Of a stretch of DNA of 64,000 nt, positions 26,509-34,638 are shown piece by piece. The translations under genes were made by a program, and so were the position numbers. The notes beneath the pieces were generated by a model. That model saw nothing but the letters and a program-made list of their open reading frames with translations. It made no database searches and was not told the origin of the DNA. The stretch comes from Senimuribacter sp049852125. GTDB lineage: Bacteria > Bacillota > Clostridia > Peptostreptococcales > Anaerovoracaceae. Position 1 is the stretch's first letter. Every line of letters begins with the position of its first letter. The stretch spans positions 1,860,001 to 1,924,000 of the forward strand of contig NZ_CP187532.1 of the NCBI RefSeq assembly GCF_049852125.1, in the 5' to 3' direction.

Positions 26509-26869
26509 AAAAGTTGTGCAGATTCATCAATTGAAGGTCTTTTGCACAACTTTATCTCTTCCTCATATCTTAAAGTTGTGCAAATAAAATCAATTTGATA
26601 ACTGTTGCACAACTTCACATCGAATCAATACTCAAAAGTTTTGCAAAGCCATTCAAATTAACGGTTGCCTGCACAACTTTGCCATCCCGAAAAACCTAAG
26701 AGTTTTGCAAATCAGGCTGATTAGACTTCAATTGCACAAATTCACGTCGAATCAACACTCGAAAGTTTTGCAAAGCCATTCAAATTAACAGTTGCCTGCA
26801 CAACTTTGCCATCCCAGAAAACCTAGGGGCTTTGCAAATCAAACTGATTCGGCTTCAATTGCACAAATT
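26509..26869. repeat. Six-unit array of inverted AAGTTGTGCA / TGCACAACTT repeats
   Basis: Left arms (AAAGTTGTGCA or AAAGTTTTGCAAA) start near 26509, 26572, 26635, 26701, 26763 and 26829; each is followed about 34 bases later by a right arm (TTGCACAACTT or TTGCACAAATT). The period is 62-66 bases. Units 3+4 and 5+6 are nearly identical, so part arose by duplication of about 128 bases. Half-sites alternate in orientation at roughly 30-34 bases. The array lies in a gene-free stretch (26373-27532). Confidence 0.75.
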
Positions 26870-26962
26870 CAACCCAGCCTGCAAATCCAAGCTAAAAACG
26901 ATCTGTGCCCTAATGATTTTTTCCTTAATACTGATAGTACCAATCAGTTCCGAATGGTGTGA

Positions 26963-27151
26963 ATTGCAGAACTTTTAGTTTCATGCGTATGCCATGATGA
27001 GGATGAAACGGCTACAACTAAAAAAGTTCCTTTAGAAAACTTTGAAACACAATGCAAGAAATGGGACTTTACTTTAAGGGGCGCTTTTATTTATGATGGT
27101 ACAACTTCTAAAGCTACAAACATAACTACCAGTAAAATAAGTCTGTCTTAG
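26963..27151 (+). pseudogene. Possible remnant of a small secreted-protein gene
   Basis: An open stretch of 62 codons ending in TAG reads IAELLVSCVC then an acidic, Thr-rich segment including WDFTLRGAFIYDGTTSK, protein-like in composition. No ATG or ribosome binding site starts it and a stop precedes it, so it looks like the tail of a decayed gene. Confidence 0.3.
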
Positions 27152-27239
27152 CTGAAATCATTACGGTTGGCCTAAATTGTTCCGTCCAAAAAACTATTAC
27201 TGCAGCCTAAAATTAACTCAATAAATTGTAAATTAAGGG

Positions 27240-27446
27240 AGTATCGCATTAACGAAAGATATCCGTTAGAGCGCTGCTCCCCACTATTACCCTCATATCC
27301 AGTTCCTGTTCGTAAGCTCGACGGTTTTGCTACTCCACTTCCTCTCTCTTGGCATTACTTCTTCCGGTTTGCGGTTTGCTACACTTAGCGGTAAATACCC
27401 GTGACGGGACTTTCATCCGTTAGAATTGTGTCATGCCCGACGCACC
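27240..27446 (-). mobile_element. 5' fragment (domain I) of a group IIC intron
   Basis: Read on the minus strand from 27446 the sequence begins GTGCGTCGGGCATG and continues with AACGGATGAAAGTCCCGT and GTGGAGTAGCAAAACC, the conserved start and domain I elements of bacterial group II introns. It sits 5 bases after a terminator-like hairpin, where class C introns insert. No reverse transcriptase gene or domain V follows, so this is a truncated remnant; the left boundary is approximate. Confidence 0.65.
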
Positions 27447-27451
27447 ATAGC

Positions 27452-27491
27452 AATGAAACAGCCAGACAAAATTGTCCGGCTGTTCCATTGT
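27452..27491 (-). terminator. Terminator hairpin of the 142-residue secreted-protein gene (intron insertion site)
   Basis: Minus-strand AACAGCCGGACAA and TTGTCTGGCTGTT pair with one mismatch, extended by outer CAATG/CATTG. The T tract that would normally follow is interrupted by the intron fragment starting at 27446. Confidence 0.6.
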
Positions 27492-27532
27492 GCGTGTGAA
27501 GTGTGTTAATTTATATCAATAGTGCAATGTTT

Positions 27533-27961
27533 CTATTGATATCCCTTTACTATAGTTGCTCCCTTGATGGTTTCTATCAGCTTACCATCTTTGTAGCACT
27601 TGTATGTTGCATCCATACGGTATGTTCCTTTTGACGGCAACGTATAATCTTTCGAAACATGAAACCAACCTCTAAAACTATCATAGTAGGTTGTAAACGT
27701 CTTGTCATAATAAACTACTCCTGTAGTCGCTTTAGCAATTTCGATATTGATTGTAACCTTATCAAACGAAGTCTTCGTTTTTGGTAGGATATATGCCACT
27801 GAAGTTGATACACCATCATTTATCGTGAAAGATTCAGCATGCATAGCAGTTCCCACATATGCTGGTTCAATCGGATTAACCGGTGAAGTCTGTCCATAGC
27901 ACAGCGTAGCAGTGCTCAATACCAAAATTAAAACAAGAAGCAAACTTATGATCCTGCGCAT
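27533..27961 (-). CDS. Hypothetical secreted protein
   Basis: 142 residues with a signal peptide (RRIISLLLVLILVLSTATLCYGQ, cut to about residue 23). The mature part is beta-rich, with alternating Thr/Tyr and charged residues, resembling small exported proteins common in gut Clostridia; no named domain recognised. GGAGG lies before the ATG. Its transcript ends at the hairpin at 27452-27491. Confidence 0.65.
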   Translation of the reverse strand: MRRIISLLLVLILVLSTATLCYGQTSPVNPIEPAYVGTAMHAESFTINDGVSTSVAYILPKTKTSFDKVTINIEIAKATTGVVYYDKTFTTYYDSFRGWFHVSKDYTLPSKGTYRMDATYKCYKDGKLIETIKGATIVKGYQ

Positions 27962-28087
27962 GAAAAACCTCCTTTCATTCGTTCTTATACATATAAACGA
28001 GTGTAGGAGGCAATTGTTACAACTTTCTAGAAAAAAAAATCAAAAATAAATTTAATCTCCATTTCTCTTTATTAGATATCCAAATTA

Positions 28088-28783
28088 TCATTTTACATAT
28101 TCTAGTCCATCTAAAATATTTTCTATTTCTGATGATTCATTTAATCCTATCACGTACAAACACATTGTTTTCGTATCTGTCATCCAAACCGCAATAGAAC
28201 ATCCTATATCATCCCCGATAAACAAGCTTCCATCATGAACACCAATTTTAATCTGCCTTTTCTCAAGAGTATCAGTATCTAGCGTGGATACAAAATCAGA
28301 ATTGCTTTCGTACACTCTAATTTCATCTCCAGCTTCATTCTGATACAGTATAAAATGATCTGTTTCCTCCGCACCTACCATATTAAACCCTTCTGGCAAA
28401 TAGGTTGGATACCAGTAATCTGACCAGCTGCCTATCAAAGCTTCTTCTTCCGCACGCAAAGCGATCGCTCCATCCTGCTCATAATTAAAGATCTGAAACA
28501 CCTTCTTGCGAAAGCCTTCCGATACGCCCATAGAAGTTCCTACCGTAAGCGTAGTACAAAGCAAAATTGCAGCCACAGTCTGTATGCCACGTTTCCTTCT
28601 GTAAACCCTTTTCTCAGCCTTTCTCTCAGCCTCCAATTCCCTAATCAAAGCACGCTGTTTTTCATCCAGTTCCTTTGGGATCGGTTCTTTCATTGCGTCA
28701 CACTGGTTGATTTCCCTTTTCATCTCCAGGTCAATAAGCCCGGCAACTATATCATATAGCTGTTCCTTATTTCTTTCCGTCAA
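28088..28783 (-). CDS. Membrane-anchored anti-sigma factor-like protein (DUF4367-like C-terminus)
   Basis: 231 residues from a TTG start at 28783, preceded by GGGAGAGGG and overlapping the sigma gene end by 17 bases. Cytoplasmic N-terminus (1-65), one helix (about 67-85), and an external domain with WYPTYLPEGF and a terminal ILDGLEYVK, as in DUF4367 proteins paired with ECF sigma factors. Probably holds the co-encoded sigma factor at the membrane; RseP (5821-6816) could take part in its cleavage. Confidence 0.75.
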   Translation of the reverse strand: MTERNKEQLYDIVAGLIDLEMKREINQCDAMKEPIPKELDEKQRALIRELEAERKAEKRVYRRKRGIQTVAAILLCTTLTVGTSMGVSEGFRKKVFQIFNYEQDGAIALRAEEEALIGSWSDYWYPTYLPEGFNMVGAEETDHFILYQNEAGDEIRVYESNSDFVSTLDTDTLEKRQIKIGVHDGSLFIGDDIGCSIAVWMTDTKTMCLYVIGLNESSEIENILDGLEYVK

Positions 28784-29333
28784 AATATCCCTCTCCCTTC
28801 TTCATTATCCGATCATAAATGTCTTCCATTTTGTTCTTCAGTCTGTGTACTTTTACACGTACCGTCACTTCAGAAACACCCAAGATCTCCGCGATTTCTT
28901 TTGATGATAATTTCTTCTTACGATACATCCAAAGTAGCTGACGTTCTGTTTCATTCAGCTCTGCCAGCGTCGCTTTGATATATGTAACAATGTCTTCCTT
29001 GAATAAAATATCTTCAACACTGTCGGATATTTCCCGGGAAACATACTCCAAATCAGCTGGATCACAATACACCATAACTTTCTTCTCGCGTATTGCCCTT
29101 CTTCGGTCATCCTCAACTACAGAAATCGCAATCATCTGTAAATACTGCCGAACAGGTGGTTTCTCCATTCTCAAAAGCTTTTTAGCATGTACATGTGCTC
29201 TTTCCCAAACCTGCGATGACAAATCTTCAATATCCTGATCTCTATCTACTCTTTTATTGATGAAATAAAACACAAGCAGCTTATTATCTTCATATAGTTC
29301 TTCAAATGTTCTGTATCTGTTACTCTGTTGCAT
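28767..29333 (-). CDS. ECF-type RNA polymerase sigma factor
   Basis: 188 residues. Region 2 (about 10-75, FEELYEDNKLLVFYFINKRV) and region 4 helix-turn-helix (about 130-180, LSSKEIAEILGVSEVTVRVKVHRLK). Start chosen at ATG 29333; a longer in-frame start at 29375 has no ribosome binding site. Translationally coupled to the anti-sigma gene. The target promoter cannot be inferred here. Confidence 0.87.
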   Translation of the reverse strand: MQQSNRYRTFEELYEDNKLLVFYFINKRVDRDQDIEDLSSQVWERAHVHAKKLLRMEKPPVRQYLQMIAISVVEDDRRRAIREKKVMVYCDPADLEYVSREISDSVEDILFKEDIVTYIKATLAELNETERQLLWMYRKKKLSSKEIAEILGVSEVTVRVKVHRLKNKMEDIYDRIMKKGEGYFDGKK

Positions 29334-29429
29334 AATTGTATTTTCTCCATTGACCAGTTTATCACGTGAGCGCATAATTGGTTAAAGGCTCAAACAAAAT
29401 TATATAATATGTATAAAAATAGGAGAAGA

Positions 29430-29834
29430 TTACTCCTCTCCATCTTCCTCAATATCCAATTTGCGAACTTCCTTTATCATAGCACGCATCATTTGCAGTA
29501 CGAAATCCTGCTGGGCTTTGTTAAATTCATTCTCCACTATATAGCACAGATTTCTAAGTTCCGTATTTCTCTTAATCGTTATCCCATAAGCAATCTCGTC
29601 TAAAGAAGCGCCTAATACTTCACTGCATTTCGCCGCCTTATAAAAGCTGGTTTCTGTCTTGCCATTTTCCATATTTGATATAGCGTTATTGGACAAACCC
29701 ACTTTGTTCGCAAGTTCCTCCTGGCTCATCTTGATTTGTTCTCTATAAAAACGGATTCTCGAACCAGCGCTAGCTTTGAATAATTCCAGTTCTCTCTTTT
29801 CAGTTTTCTTTATTTTCTCTGTATCTTTATTCAT
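29430..29834 (-). CDS. XRE-family regulator
   Basis: 134 residues. The helix-turn-helix is at about 24-80 (MSQEELANKVGLSNNAISNME), followed by a C-terminal helical part ending in an acidic tail. Lies upstream of the sigma/anti-sigma pair on the same strand but with its own gap; any functional link is unproven. Confidence 0.82.
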   Translation of the reverse strand: MNKDTEKIKKTEKRELELFKASAGSRIRFYREQIKMSQEELANKVGLSNNAISNMENGKTETSFYKAAKCSEVLGASLDEIAYGITIKRNTELRNLCYIVENEFNKAQQDFVLQMMRAMIKEVRKLDIEEDGEE

Positions 29835-29931
29835 GGTTATAGTTTATACAAAAACTAAAAATCATTCCATGAGTTATATCTACAAATTATCCAATTTTTA
29901 TTCAAGCCAAAGCTGTATTTCGCTTATCGTA

Positions 29932-30219
29932 CTATGATTGCATTAGGTAAATGCCCACTAACGCAAGGTGAATCAGTAGGAACACAGGAATTAATATTCT
30001 GAATCTTAAATTGCGGGTCTTATGATGAAACACGTTCATACCGGTCAAAGCGCCTAAGCTGCCTCCCGATAGAGAAACGAGCAAAAGCGTCCGCTCAGAA
30101 ATCCTCCATTTTTCATTTATTGCCTTCCGTTTATCTATACCATAAAGCAAAAAAGTTCCTATATTGATCAGCGCCAAATACACCGTGATGCACTTTACTA
30201 TCATATGTTCTTTCCGCAA
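29932..30219 (-). CDS. DUF1294 family membrane protein
   Basis: 95 residues, with two or three helices and the family core YGIDKRKAINEKWRISE followed by GGSLGALTGM and HHKT. Function of the family is unknown. The true start may be the ATG at 30204 (MIVKCITVYL), giving 90 residues. Upstream is the tsf terminator. Confidence 0.85.
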   Translation of the reverse strand: MRKEHMIVKCITVYLALINIGTFLLYGIDKRKAINEKWRISERTLLLVSLSGGSLGALTGMNVFHHKTRNLRFRILIPVFLLIHLALVGIYLMQS

Positions 30220-30236
30220 ATCATGCTGTCATACAC

Positions 30237-30267
30237 AAAGCCCCCGTCATCATGGTGATAACGGGGG
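30237..30267 (-). terminator. Terminator after tsf
   Basis: Minus-strand CCCCCGT..ATCA and TGAT.ACGGGGG form a 10- to 11-bp stem, then CTTTGTG. The T tract is modest. Confidence 0.7.
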
Positions 30268-30288
30268 ATAATCTCAATTTTAACCGTA

Positions 30289-31221
30289 CTAATTGTTCTT
30301 AGCTGCAGCAGCGGCCTGCTGTGCTGCAACCTCAGCGGCAAAGTCTTCTTCTTTCTTCTCGATACCTTCGCCAACCTCGTAACGAACCATCTCTACAATT
30401 GCCATATCTTTGCCCAGTTTCTTTGCTTCTTCAGCAACATACTGTGCTACAGTTACATCACTGTTTTTAACAAACTTCTGATCTACCAGACAAACCTCTT
30501 TCAGAATGGCCTTGATCTTGCCAGGGATAATTTTGTCAAGCAGTTCTGGTTTTTTACCCTCATTAAGCAATTGCTGCTTTGCAATTTCTGTTTCAGAAGC
30601 CAGCCATTCCTGATCAACCTCATCCTCTTTGACAAACTTAGGGCTCATAGAAGCAACCTGCATTGCTACGTCCTTACCTACGGTTTCAATTTCTGCTGCA
30701 GTCGCATCAGTTTTGATACCTACCAATACGCCGATCTTTCCGCCAGCGTGAATATATCCGGTGTAAACAACGCCTTCTGTCTCTAACTTCTCGAATCTTC
30801 TGATGTTCATGTTTTCGCCGATCTTAGAGATCTTATTGGTGAGAGCGTCTTTTACTGTACCCTCATCGCCATACGGCATTTCCATGAAGCATTCCATGCA
30901 AGGATTGTCTTTTTCGATTACCTTTGCTGCCAGATTGTCAACGAACTCAATGAATTCAGGGTTCTTGGCAACAAAGTCTGTCTCGGAATTGACTTCGATA
31001 ACAGCCGCTTTCTTATGATCGTCAGAGAAAGCAATCTGAACTAAACCTTCAGCAGCAATTCTGCCGGCCTTCTTAGCAGCCTTGGACAGTCCTTTTTCTC
31101 TCAATACTTCAACAGCCTTATCGATGTCTCCATCTGTCTCAACCAGCGCTTTTTTACAATCCATCATGCCTGCGCCAGTCATTTCTCTTAACTCTTTTAC
31201 TAATTGTGCAGTTACAGCCAT
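30289..31221 (-). CDS. tsf: Translation elongation factor Ts
   Basis: 310 residues. Guanine-nucleotide exchange factor for EF-Tu. The N-terminal UBA-like part carries LREMTGAGMMDCKKAL, the core has AVIEVNSETDFVAKN. The C-terminus has a QQAAAAAKNN tail. AGGAGG precedes the ATG; rpsB is 129 bases upstream with no terminator seen between them. Confidence 0.97.
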   Translation of the reverse strand: MAVTAQLVKELREMTGAGMMDCKKALVETDGDIDKAVEVLREKGLSKAAKKAGRIAAEGLVQIAFSDDHKKAAVIEVNSETDFVAKNPEFIEFVDNLAAKVIEKDNPCMECFMEMPYGDEGTVKDALTNKISKIGENMNIRRFEKLETEGVVYTGYIHAGGKIGVLVGIKTDATAAEIETVGKDVAMQVASMSPKFVKEDEVDQEWLASETEIAKQQLLNEGKKPELLDKIIPGKIKAILKEVCLVDQKFVKNSDVTVAQYVAEEAKKLGKDMAIVEMVRYEVGEGIEKKEEDFAAEVAAQQAAAAAKNN

Positions 31222-31350
31222 TTCTCTTTCCTCCTAATGGTTCTGCTCCAAAACTTGTTTTGGCTAAGCAGACCTTATGTCTGCATTCCATGCCTCCAAT
31301 TGGAATGAAACGCGTCATATGTCATACAAATTTATCTGTAATATGTGAAA

Positions 31351-32115
31351 TTATTCAGCCTCTACTGCTGCTTCTTCCTCAGCAGCCGCTTCCTCTACAA
31401 CTTCACCTTCAGCCGGACCTTCATCATAGCTTTCACCCTGATTTGCTTCAATAACAGCATCAGCCATTCTTCCTGCAATCAGTTTAACTGCTCTGATAGC
31501 ATCGTCATTGGCCGGAATGATGTAATCTACATCATCAGGGTCACAGTTTGTATCTACAATACCGATGATAGGAATACCTAAAATTCTAGCTTCCTTTACT
31601 GCGATTCTTTCTTTCTTAGGATCAACGATGAACAGCGCGCCAGGCATGCCCTTCATATCTTTGATACCGCCTAAGAATTTTTCCAATTTATCATGTTCTG
31701 CTCTCAGCTTGATAACTTCTTTCTTGGACAGCTTCTCAAAAGTTCCGTCTTCTTCCATTTTCTCAATGTCAAAGAGTCTCTTAATTCTGCCGCTGATTGT
31801 CTTGTAGTTTGTCAGCATACCGCCCAGCCATCTCTCGCTTACGTAATACTGACCGCATCTCTTTGCTTCATCAGTAATAGCATTCTGCGCCTGCTTTTTT
31901 GTACCAACGAACAGGATTGGTTTGCCGGTAGCTGCGACTTCCTTCATAAAGTCATAAGCTTCTTCAATCTTCTTAACAGTCTTCTGCAAGTCGATAATAT
32001 AGATGCCGTTTCTCTCTGTGAAGATGTAAGGAGCCATCTTAGGGTTCCATCTTCTTGTCTGATGTCCGAAATGTACACCAGCTTCAAGTAATTGTTTCAT
32101 TGAAATTACTGCCAT
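31351..32115 (-). CDS. rpsB: 30S ribosomal protein S2
   Basis: 254 residues from ATG at 32115 (GGAGG upstream), giving MAVISMKQLLEAGVHFGHQTRRWNPKM, the canonical S2 start. The C-terminus is a Glu/Ala-rich tail. Operon with tsf. The leader (32116-32244) is structured, so S2 autoregulation is possible. Confidence 0.98.
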   Translation of the reverse strand: MAVISMKQLLEAGVHFGHQTRRWNPKMAPYIFTERNGIYIIDLQKTVKKIEEAYDFMKEVAATGKPILFVGTKKQAQNAITDEAKRCGQYYVSERWLGGMLTNYKTISGRIKRLFDIEKMEEDGTFEKLSKKEVIKLRAEHDKLEKFLGGIKDMKGMPGALFIVDPKKERIAVKEARILGIPIIGIVDTNCDPDDVDYIIPANDDAIRAVKLIAGRMADAVIEANQGESYDEGPAEGEVVEEAAAEEEAAVEAE

Positions 32116-32226
32116 TTTTCTTTCCTCCTGGTTTAACCTTCCACTCGATCTGATGTGCATATAACCCCATGGCACGGGGCACCACCTGCATCAATGACCG
32201 GGTGTGCAAAATGTATTAAAATAGAA

Positions 32227-32279
32227 GCTCGCATTAGACGAGCCTTAGTTATTATATGTCATTTCGCCCTGAATTGCAA
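32227..32279 (-). promoter_or_regulatory. Promoter and leader hairpin of rpsB-tsf
   Basis: Minus-strand TTGCAA (32274-32279), 17 bases, TATAAT (32251-32256): a strong housekeeping promoter. Just after the start site GCTCG-N7-CGAGC (32227-32243) is followed by TTCTATTTT, an attenuator-like element. A second hairpin with CCCCGTGCCATGGGG lies closer to the gene. Confidence 0.8.
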
Positions 32280-32451
32280 GCATTATTTCCCTGAAATACA
32301 GCTTTTTCTTTTCAATTTTCATTGCAAAACTAAATTCCACCCTGCTAAAGCCGTAAGATGGAATTTAACTCAACAAAATCAATCCTGAATGTCGCCTTTA
32401 CAAAGTTTGATATATGCTCATCTTTCATACTTTCTTGAAAGACAATTATGC

Positions 32452-32495
32452 AAAAAACTGCCGAGATATTGATCGCTCAATTTCTCGACAGTTTT
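32452..32495 (-). terminator. Terminator after tRNA-Pro
   Basis: Minus-strand AAAACTGTCGAGA and TCTCGGCAGTTTT pair with one mismatch around a 15-base loop, then TT. It starts right after the tRNA 3' end. Confidence 0.85.
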
Positions 32496-32499
32496 ATAT

Positions 32500-32575
32500 T
32501 GGTCGGAGTAGTCAGGCTCGAACTGACGGCCTCTGCGTCCCGAACACAGCGCGCTACCAACTGCGCCATACCCCG
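32500..32575 (-). tRNA. tRNA-Pro, anticodon CGG
   Basis: 76 bases including an encoded CCA. The acceptor CGGGGTA pairs with TACTCCG (one G-T), discriminator A. D arm GCGC-AGTTGGTA-GCGC; anticodon stem CTGTG/CGCAG with loop TTCGGGA gives CGG; T arm GTCAG-TTCGAGC-CTGAC. All arms fold. Confidence 0.96.
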
Positions 32576-32590
32576 TCGCCAACGAATAAT

Positions 32591-32599
32591 ATTATAACA
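32591..32599 (-). promoter_or_regulatory. Extended -10 promoter of tRNA-Pro
   Basis: Minus-strand TGTTATAAT, 16 bases before the mature tRNA 5' end; no clear -35. Nothing else is recognised in 32576-32768. Confidence 0.6.
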
Positions 32600-32768
32600 C
32601 AGTTTTCCAAAAAGAAAAGAGGAAATTTACAATTTCTCATAAATTCCTGTCTTCAAATAAACATCAAAACCTGTTTATCTCCTTACACACGAAATAAACC
32701 ATATTTGCTGCAGCAAAAAAGATCCTGCAAAACAAACAACGCAGCGTGGAATTTCTATATCGATTTTC

Positions 32769-33461
32769 TTACAGCAGCCAGGTGATGGTTTCTTCTGAAA
32801 TTTCAAACCCCAGTTTCCGCTGCAGATTTTCAGATATTGTATTGCCAATGACAATTTCGCCGTAAGGAATGTCTCCTTTGTCCAAGATATAATTTACCAT
32901 AAACCGTTCCAGTGCCTCGCCGTAACCGCGTCCCTGATATGCCGGAAAAATATCTAAAAGCCCCAAACTGCCATCCAGATGATTCCCCGAAAACCCTATG
33001 AAAACCTCACCTGAGAAAGCGCAGAACAGATTGCCTCGTCTGCTGATCTCATCCACTTCTTCCGGCGGAATGGTATGATAAACCTCTTTGATCATGGTGA
33101 CATGGGCCTCATCTGCCCGTTCTATGCGAAGATCCGTTTTTAAATCCAGCTTTTCTTTGGAAAAGCGCACCACTTTCTTACATGGAAACAAAGTATACAT
33201 CCCGAATTTTTCAGAAGCGTACGGCACCAGTTCCTCCTGACAGACAATCAGCTGGTAGCAGTCTGTGATCTGATCCAGCAGCGCCTTCCCCTTTTCCTGA
33301 TTTGCCGCTGACATCATATGCACATTGCAGCTTCGATCAAGGAGCAGTACCCCTTCTTCCGAAGCTTCCAGAATCTCCGCATTTCCTTTACGAATCGCTT
33401 CCAGCATACCGATATGCAGTAATCTGTTTTTCTCCAAATATTGAATCGCTTTTTCCATCAT
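32769..33461 (-). CDS. GNAT-family N-acetyltransferase
   Basis: 230 residues from ATG at 33461 (the next ATG, 33458, is better spaced from AAAGGAAG). An N-terminal part of about 110 residues precedes the GNAT fold; acetyl-CoA motif A reads LLDIFPAYQGRGYGEALE near residue 170, and the C-terminus NLQRKLGFEIS is the motif B region. Acceptor unknown. The open frame continues upstream to 33626 without a ribosome binding site. Confidence 0.82.
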   Translation of the reverse strand: MMEKAIQYLEKNRLLHIGMLEAIRKGNAEILEASEEGVLLLDRSCNVHMMSAANQEKGKALLDQITDCYQLIVCQEELVPYASEKFGMYTLFPCKKVVRFSKEKLDLKTDLRIERADEAHVTMIKEVYHTIPPEEVDEISRRGNLFCAFSGEVFIGFSGNHLDGSLGLLDIFPAYQGRGYGEALERFMVNYILDKGDIPYGEIVIGNTISENLQRKLGFEISEETITWLL

Positions 33462-33498
33462 CTTCTTCCTTTCTTGCATACATCCGCCGCAAACTAAA

Positions 33499-33993
33499 TT
33501 ACCGCAGTCTATAACGATATCGAATTTCGCGCAGTTTTTTACCGCCAATACAATCCTCCAAAGCATCCTCCGTCTGCAGAAAACCGAATTTCTCATAAAA
33601 ACGTCTCGCGCTGACGTTTTCCTCAAGAACCCACAAAAATGCTTCTTCGTATTCCTGTGCCTTCAACTCCATAACAACGGATTCTAAAAGAATCTTCCCA
33701 TAGCCCTTTCCAATATAATCGGGCAGCAGATAGATGGAGATGATCTCTCCCTGCTCAGCAAACTGCTTAAAACGGGATTTACAAAAACTACTCGTTCCTG
33801 CGATTTCTCCATGTTCTGTTAAAACCATTGTCTCCCATCCCGCACGATCCAGATTTTGCGCCCATTTCCCTGTCGGAATGGAATCCAAATAGTCCTGCGG
33901 GATTATGCCGCGATAGGCATGCTTCCAACTTTCCTCGTATACTCTGCTGATCAATGCTCTGTCATCATCCGCTTTGATGTAACGAACTTCCAT
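33499..33993 (-). CDS. GNAT-family N-acetyltransferase
   Basis: 164 residues from ATG at 33993 with GAGGAGGG upstream. Motif A at about 77-100 (IYLLPDYIGKGYGKILLE) and motif B ENVSARRFYEKFGF. An independent gene from the neighbouring acetyltransferase, which has a different N-terminal half. Substrate unknown; the family ranges from antibiotic to protein N-terminal acetylation. Confidence 0.88.
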   Translation of the reverse strand: MEVRYIKADDDRALISRVYEESWKHAYRGIIPQDYLDSIPTGKWAQNLDRAGWETMVLTEHGEIAGTSSFCKSRFKQFAEQGEIISIYLLPDYIGKGYGKILLESVVMELKAQEYEEAFLWVLEENVSARRFYEKFGFLQTEDALEDCIGGKKLREIRYRYRLR

Positions 33994-34130
33994 CCACGCC
34001 CTCCTCTTTTTCTTGATTTTATCATAAACAGATTCCTGATTCAAGGAGGATACGTACCTAATCCAGGGCGAAGCAGCGCAAAATCCCCATCAGCATACGT
34101 TTGCACCGATGGGGATTTATTTTCTAAATG

Positions 34131-34619
34131 CTATTTTACGATACCAATCTCAGAAAGCCAGGCTGCGGCTTCGGCTTCGCCTACTCTGCCCGGCAAAAGC
34201 CTGCCTGGCAGCCACTTTGCAGCACCTTTGCAGACTGCCTGCAGGTCTTTTTCTGTATCTCCAAGACCGCTGCCGCCGGATGTTGCGAAAACAGCAATCC
34301 GCTTTTCTGAAAAGTCATAGCTTTCCAGAAACGTCTCGATGATTCTAGGCGCAGTATACCACCAAATCGGAAAACCAATCAGCACCGTGTCATAGTCTTC
34401 CATACCACTAACTGTATCAGCAATGGCAGGTCTTGCGTTCCGATCATTCATTTCTTGTGAGCTACGGGATTTCTGATCCATCCAATTTAAATCTGCCTTG
34501 GTATACGGCGTCTGCGGCTTGATTTCAAACAAATCCGCGCCGGCTACCTTTGCTACCGTCTTTGCTACGCCAGCTGTTATGCCGCTGGCTGAAAAATATG
34601 CGACTAATGTTTTGCTCAT
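34131..34619 (-). CDS. Flavodoxin
   Basis: 162 residues from ATG at 34619. The FMN phosphate loop is near the N-terminus (VAYFSASGITAGVA), then IGFPIWWYTAPRII and FATSGGSGLG, the two isoalloxazine-flanking loops of the long flavodoxin-like group. Electron carrier or quinone reductase-like. Follows the ferredoxin-bearing aldo/keto reductase at 34639 by 19 bases, so both likely serve one redox task. Confidence 0.9.
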   Translation of the reverse strand: MSKTLVAYFSASGITAGVAKTVAKVAGADLFEIKPQTPYTKADLNWMDQKSRSSQEMNDRNARPAIADTVSGMEDYDTVLIGFPIWWYTAPRIIETFLESYDFSEKRIAVFATSGGSGLGDTEKDLQAVCKGAAKWLPGRLLPGRVGEAEAAAWLSEIGIVK

Positions 34620-34638
34620 TTCAATTCCTCCCTGAATT

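Noticed and set aside
26509..26869. CRISPR array
   Set aside because: Repeats alternate in orientation, units differ by point changes and by duplication, there are no unique spacers and no cas genes nearby.
27533..27961. Antitoxin or bacteriocin immunity role for the secreted protein
   Set aside because: A signal peptide is clear, but nothing in the sequence or neighbours supports a specific function.
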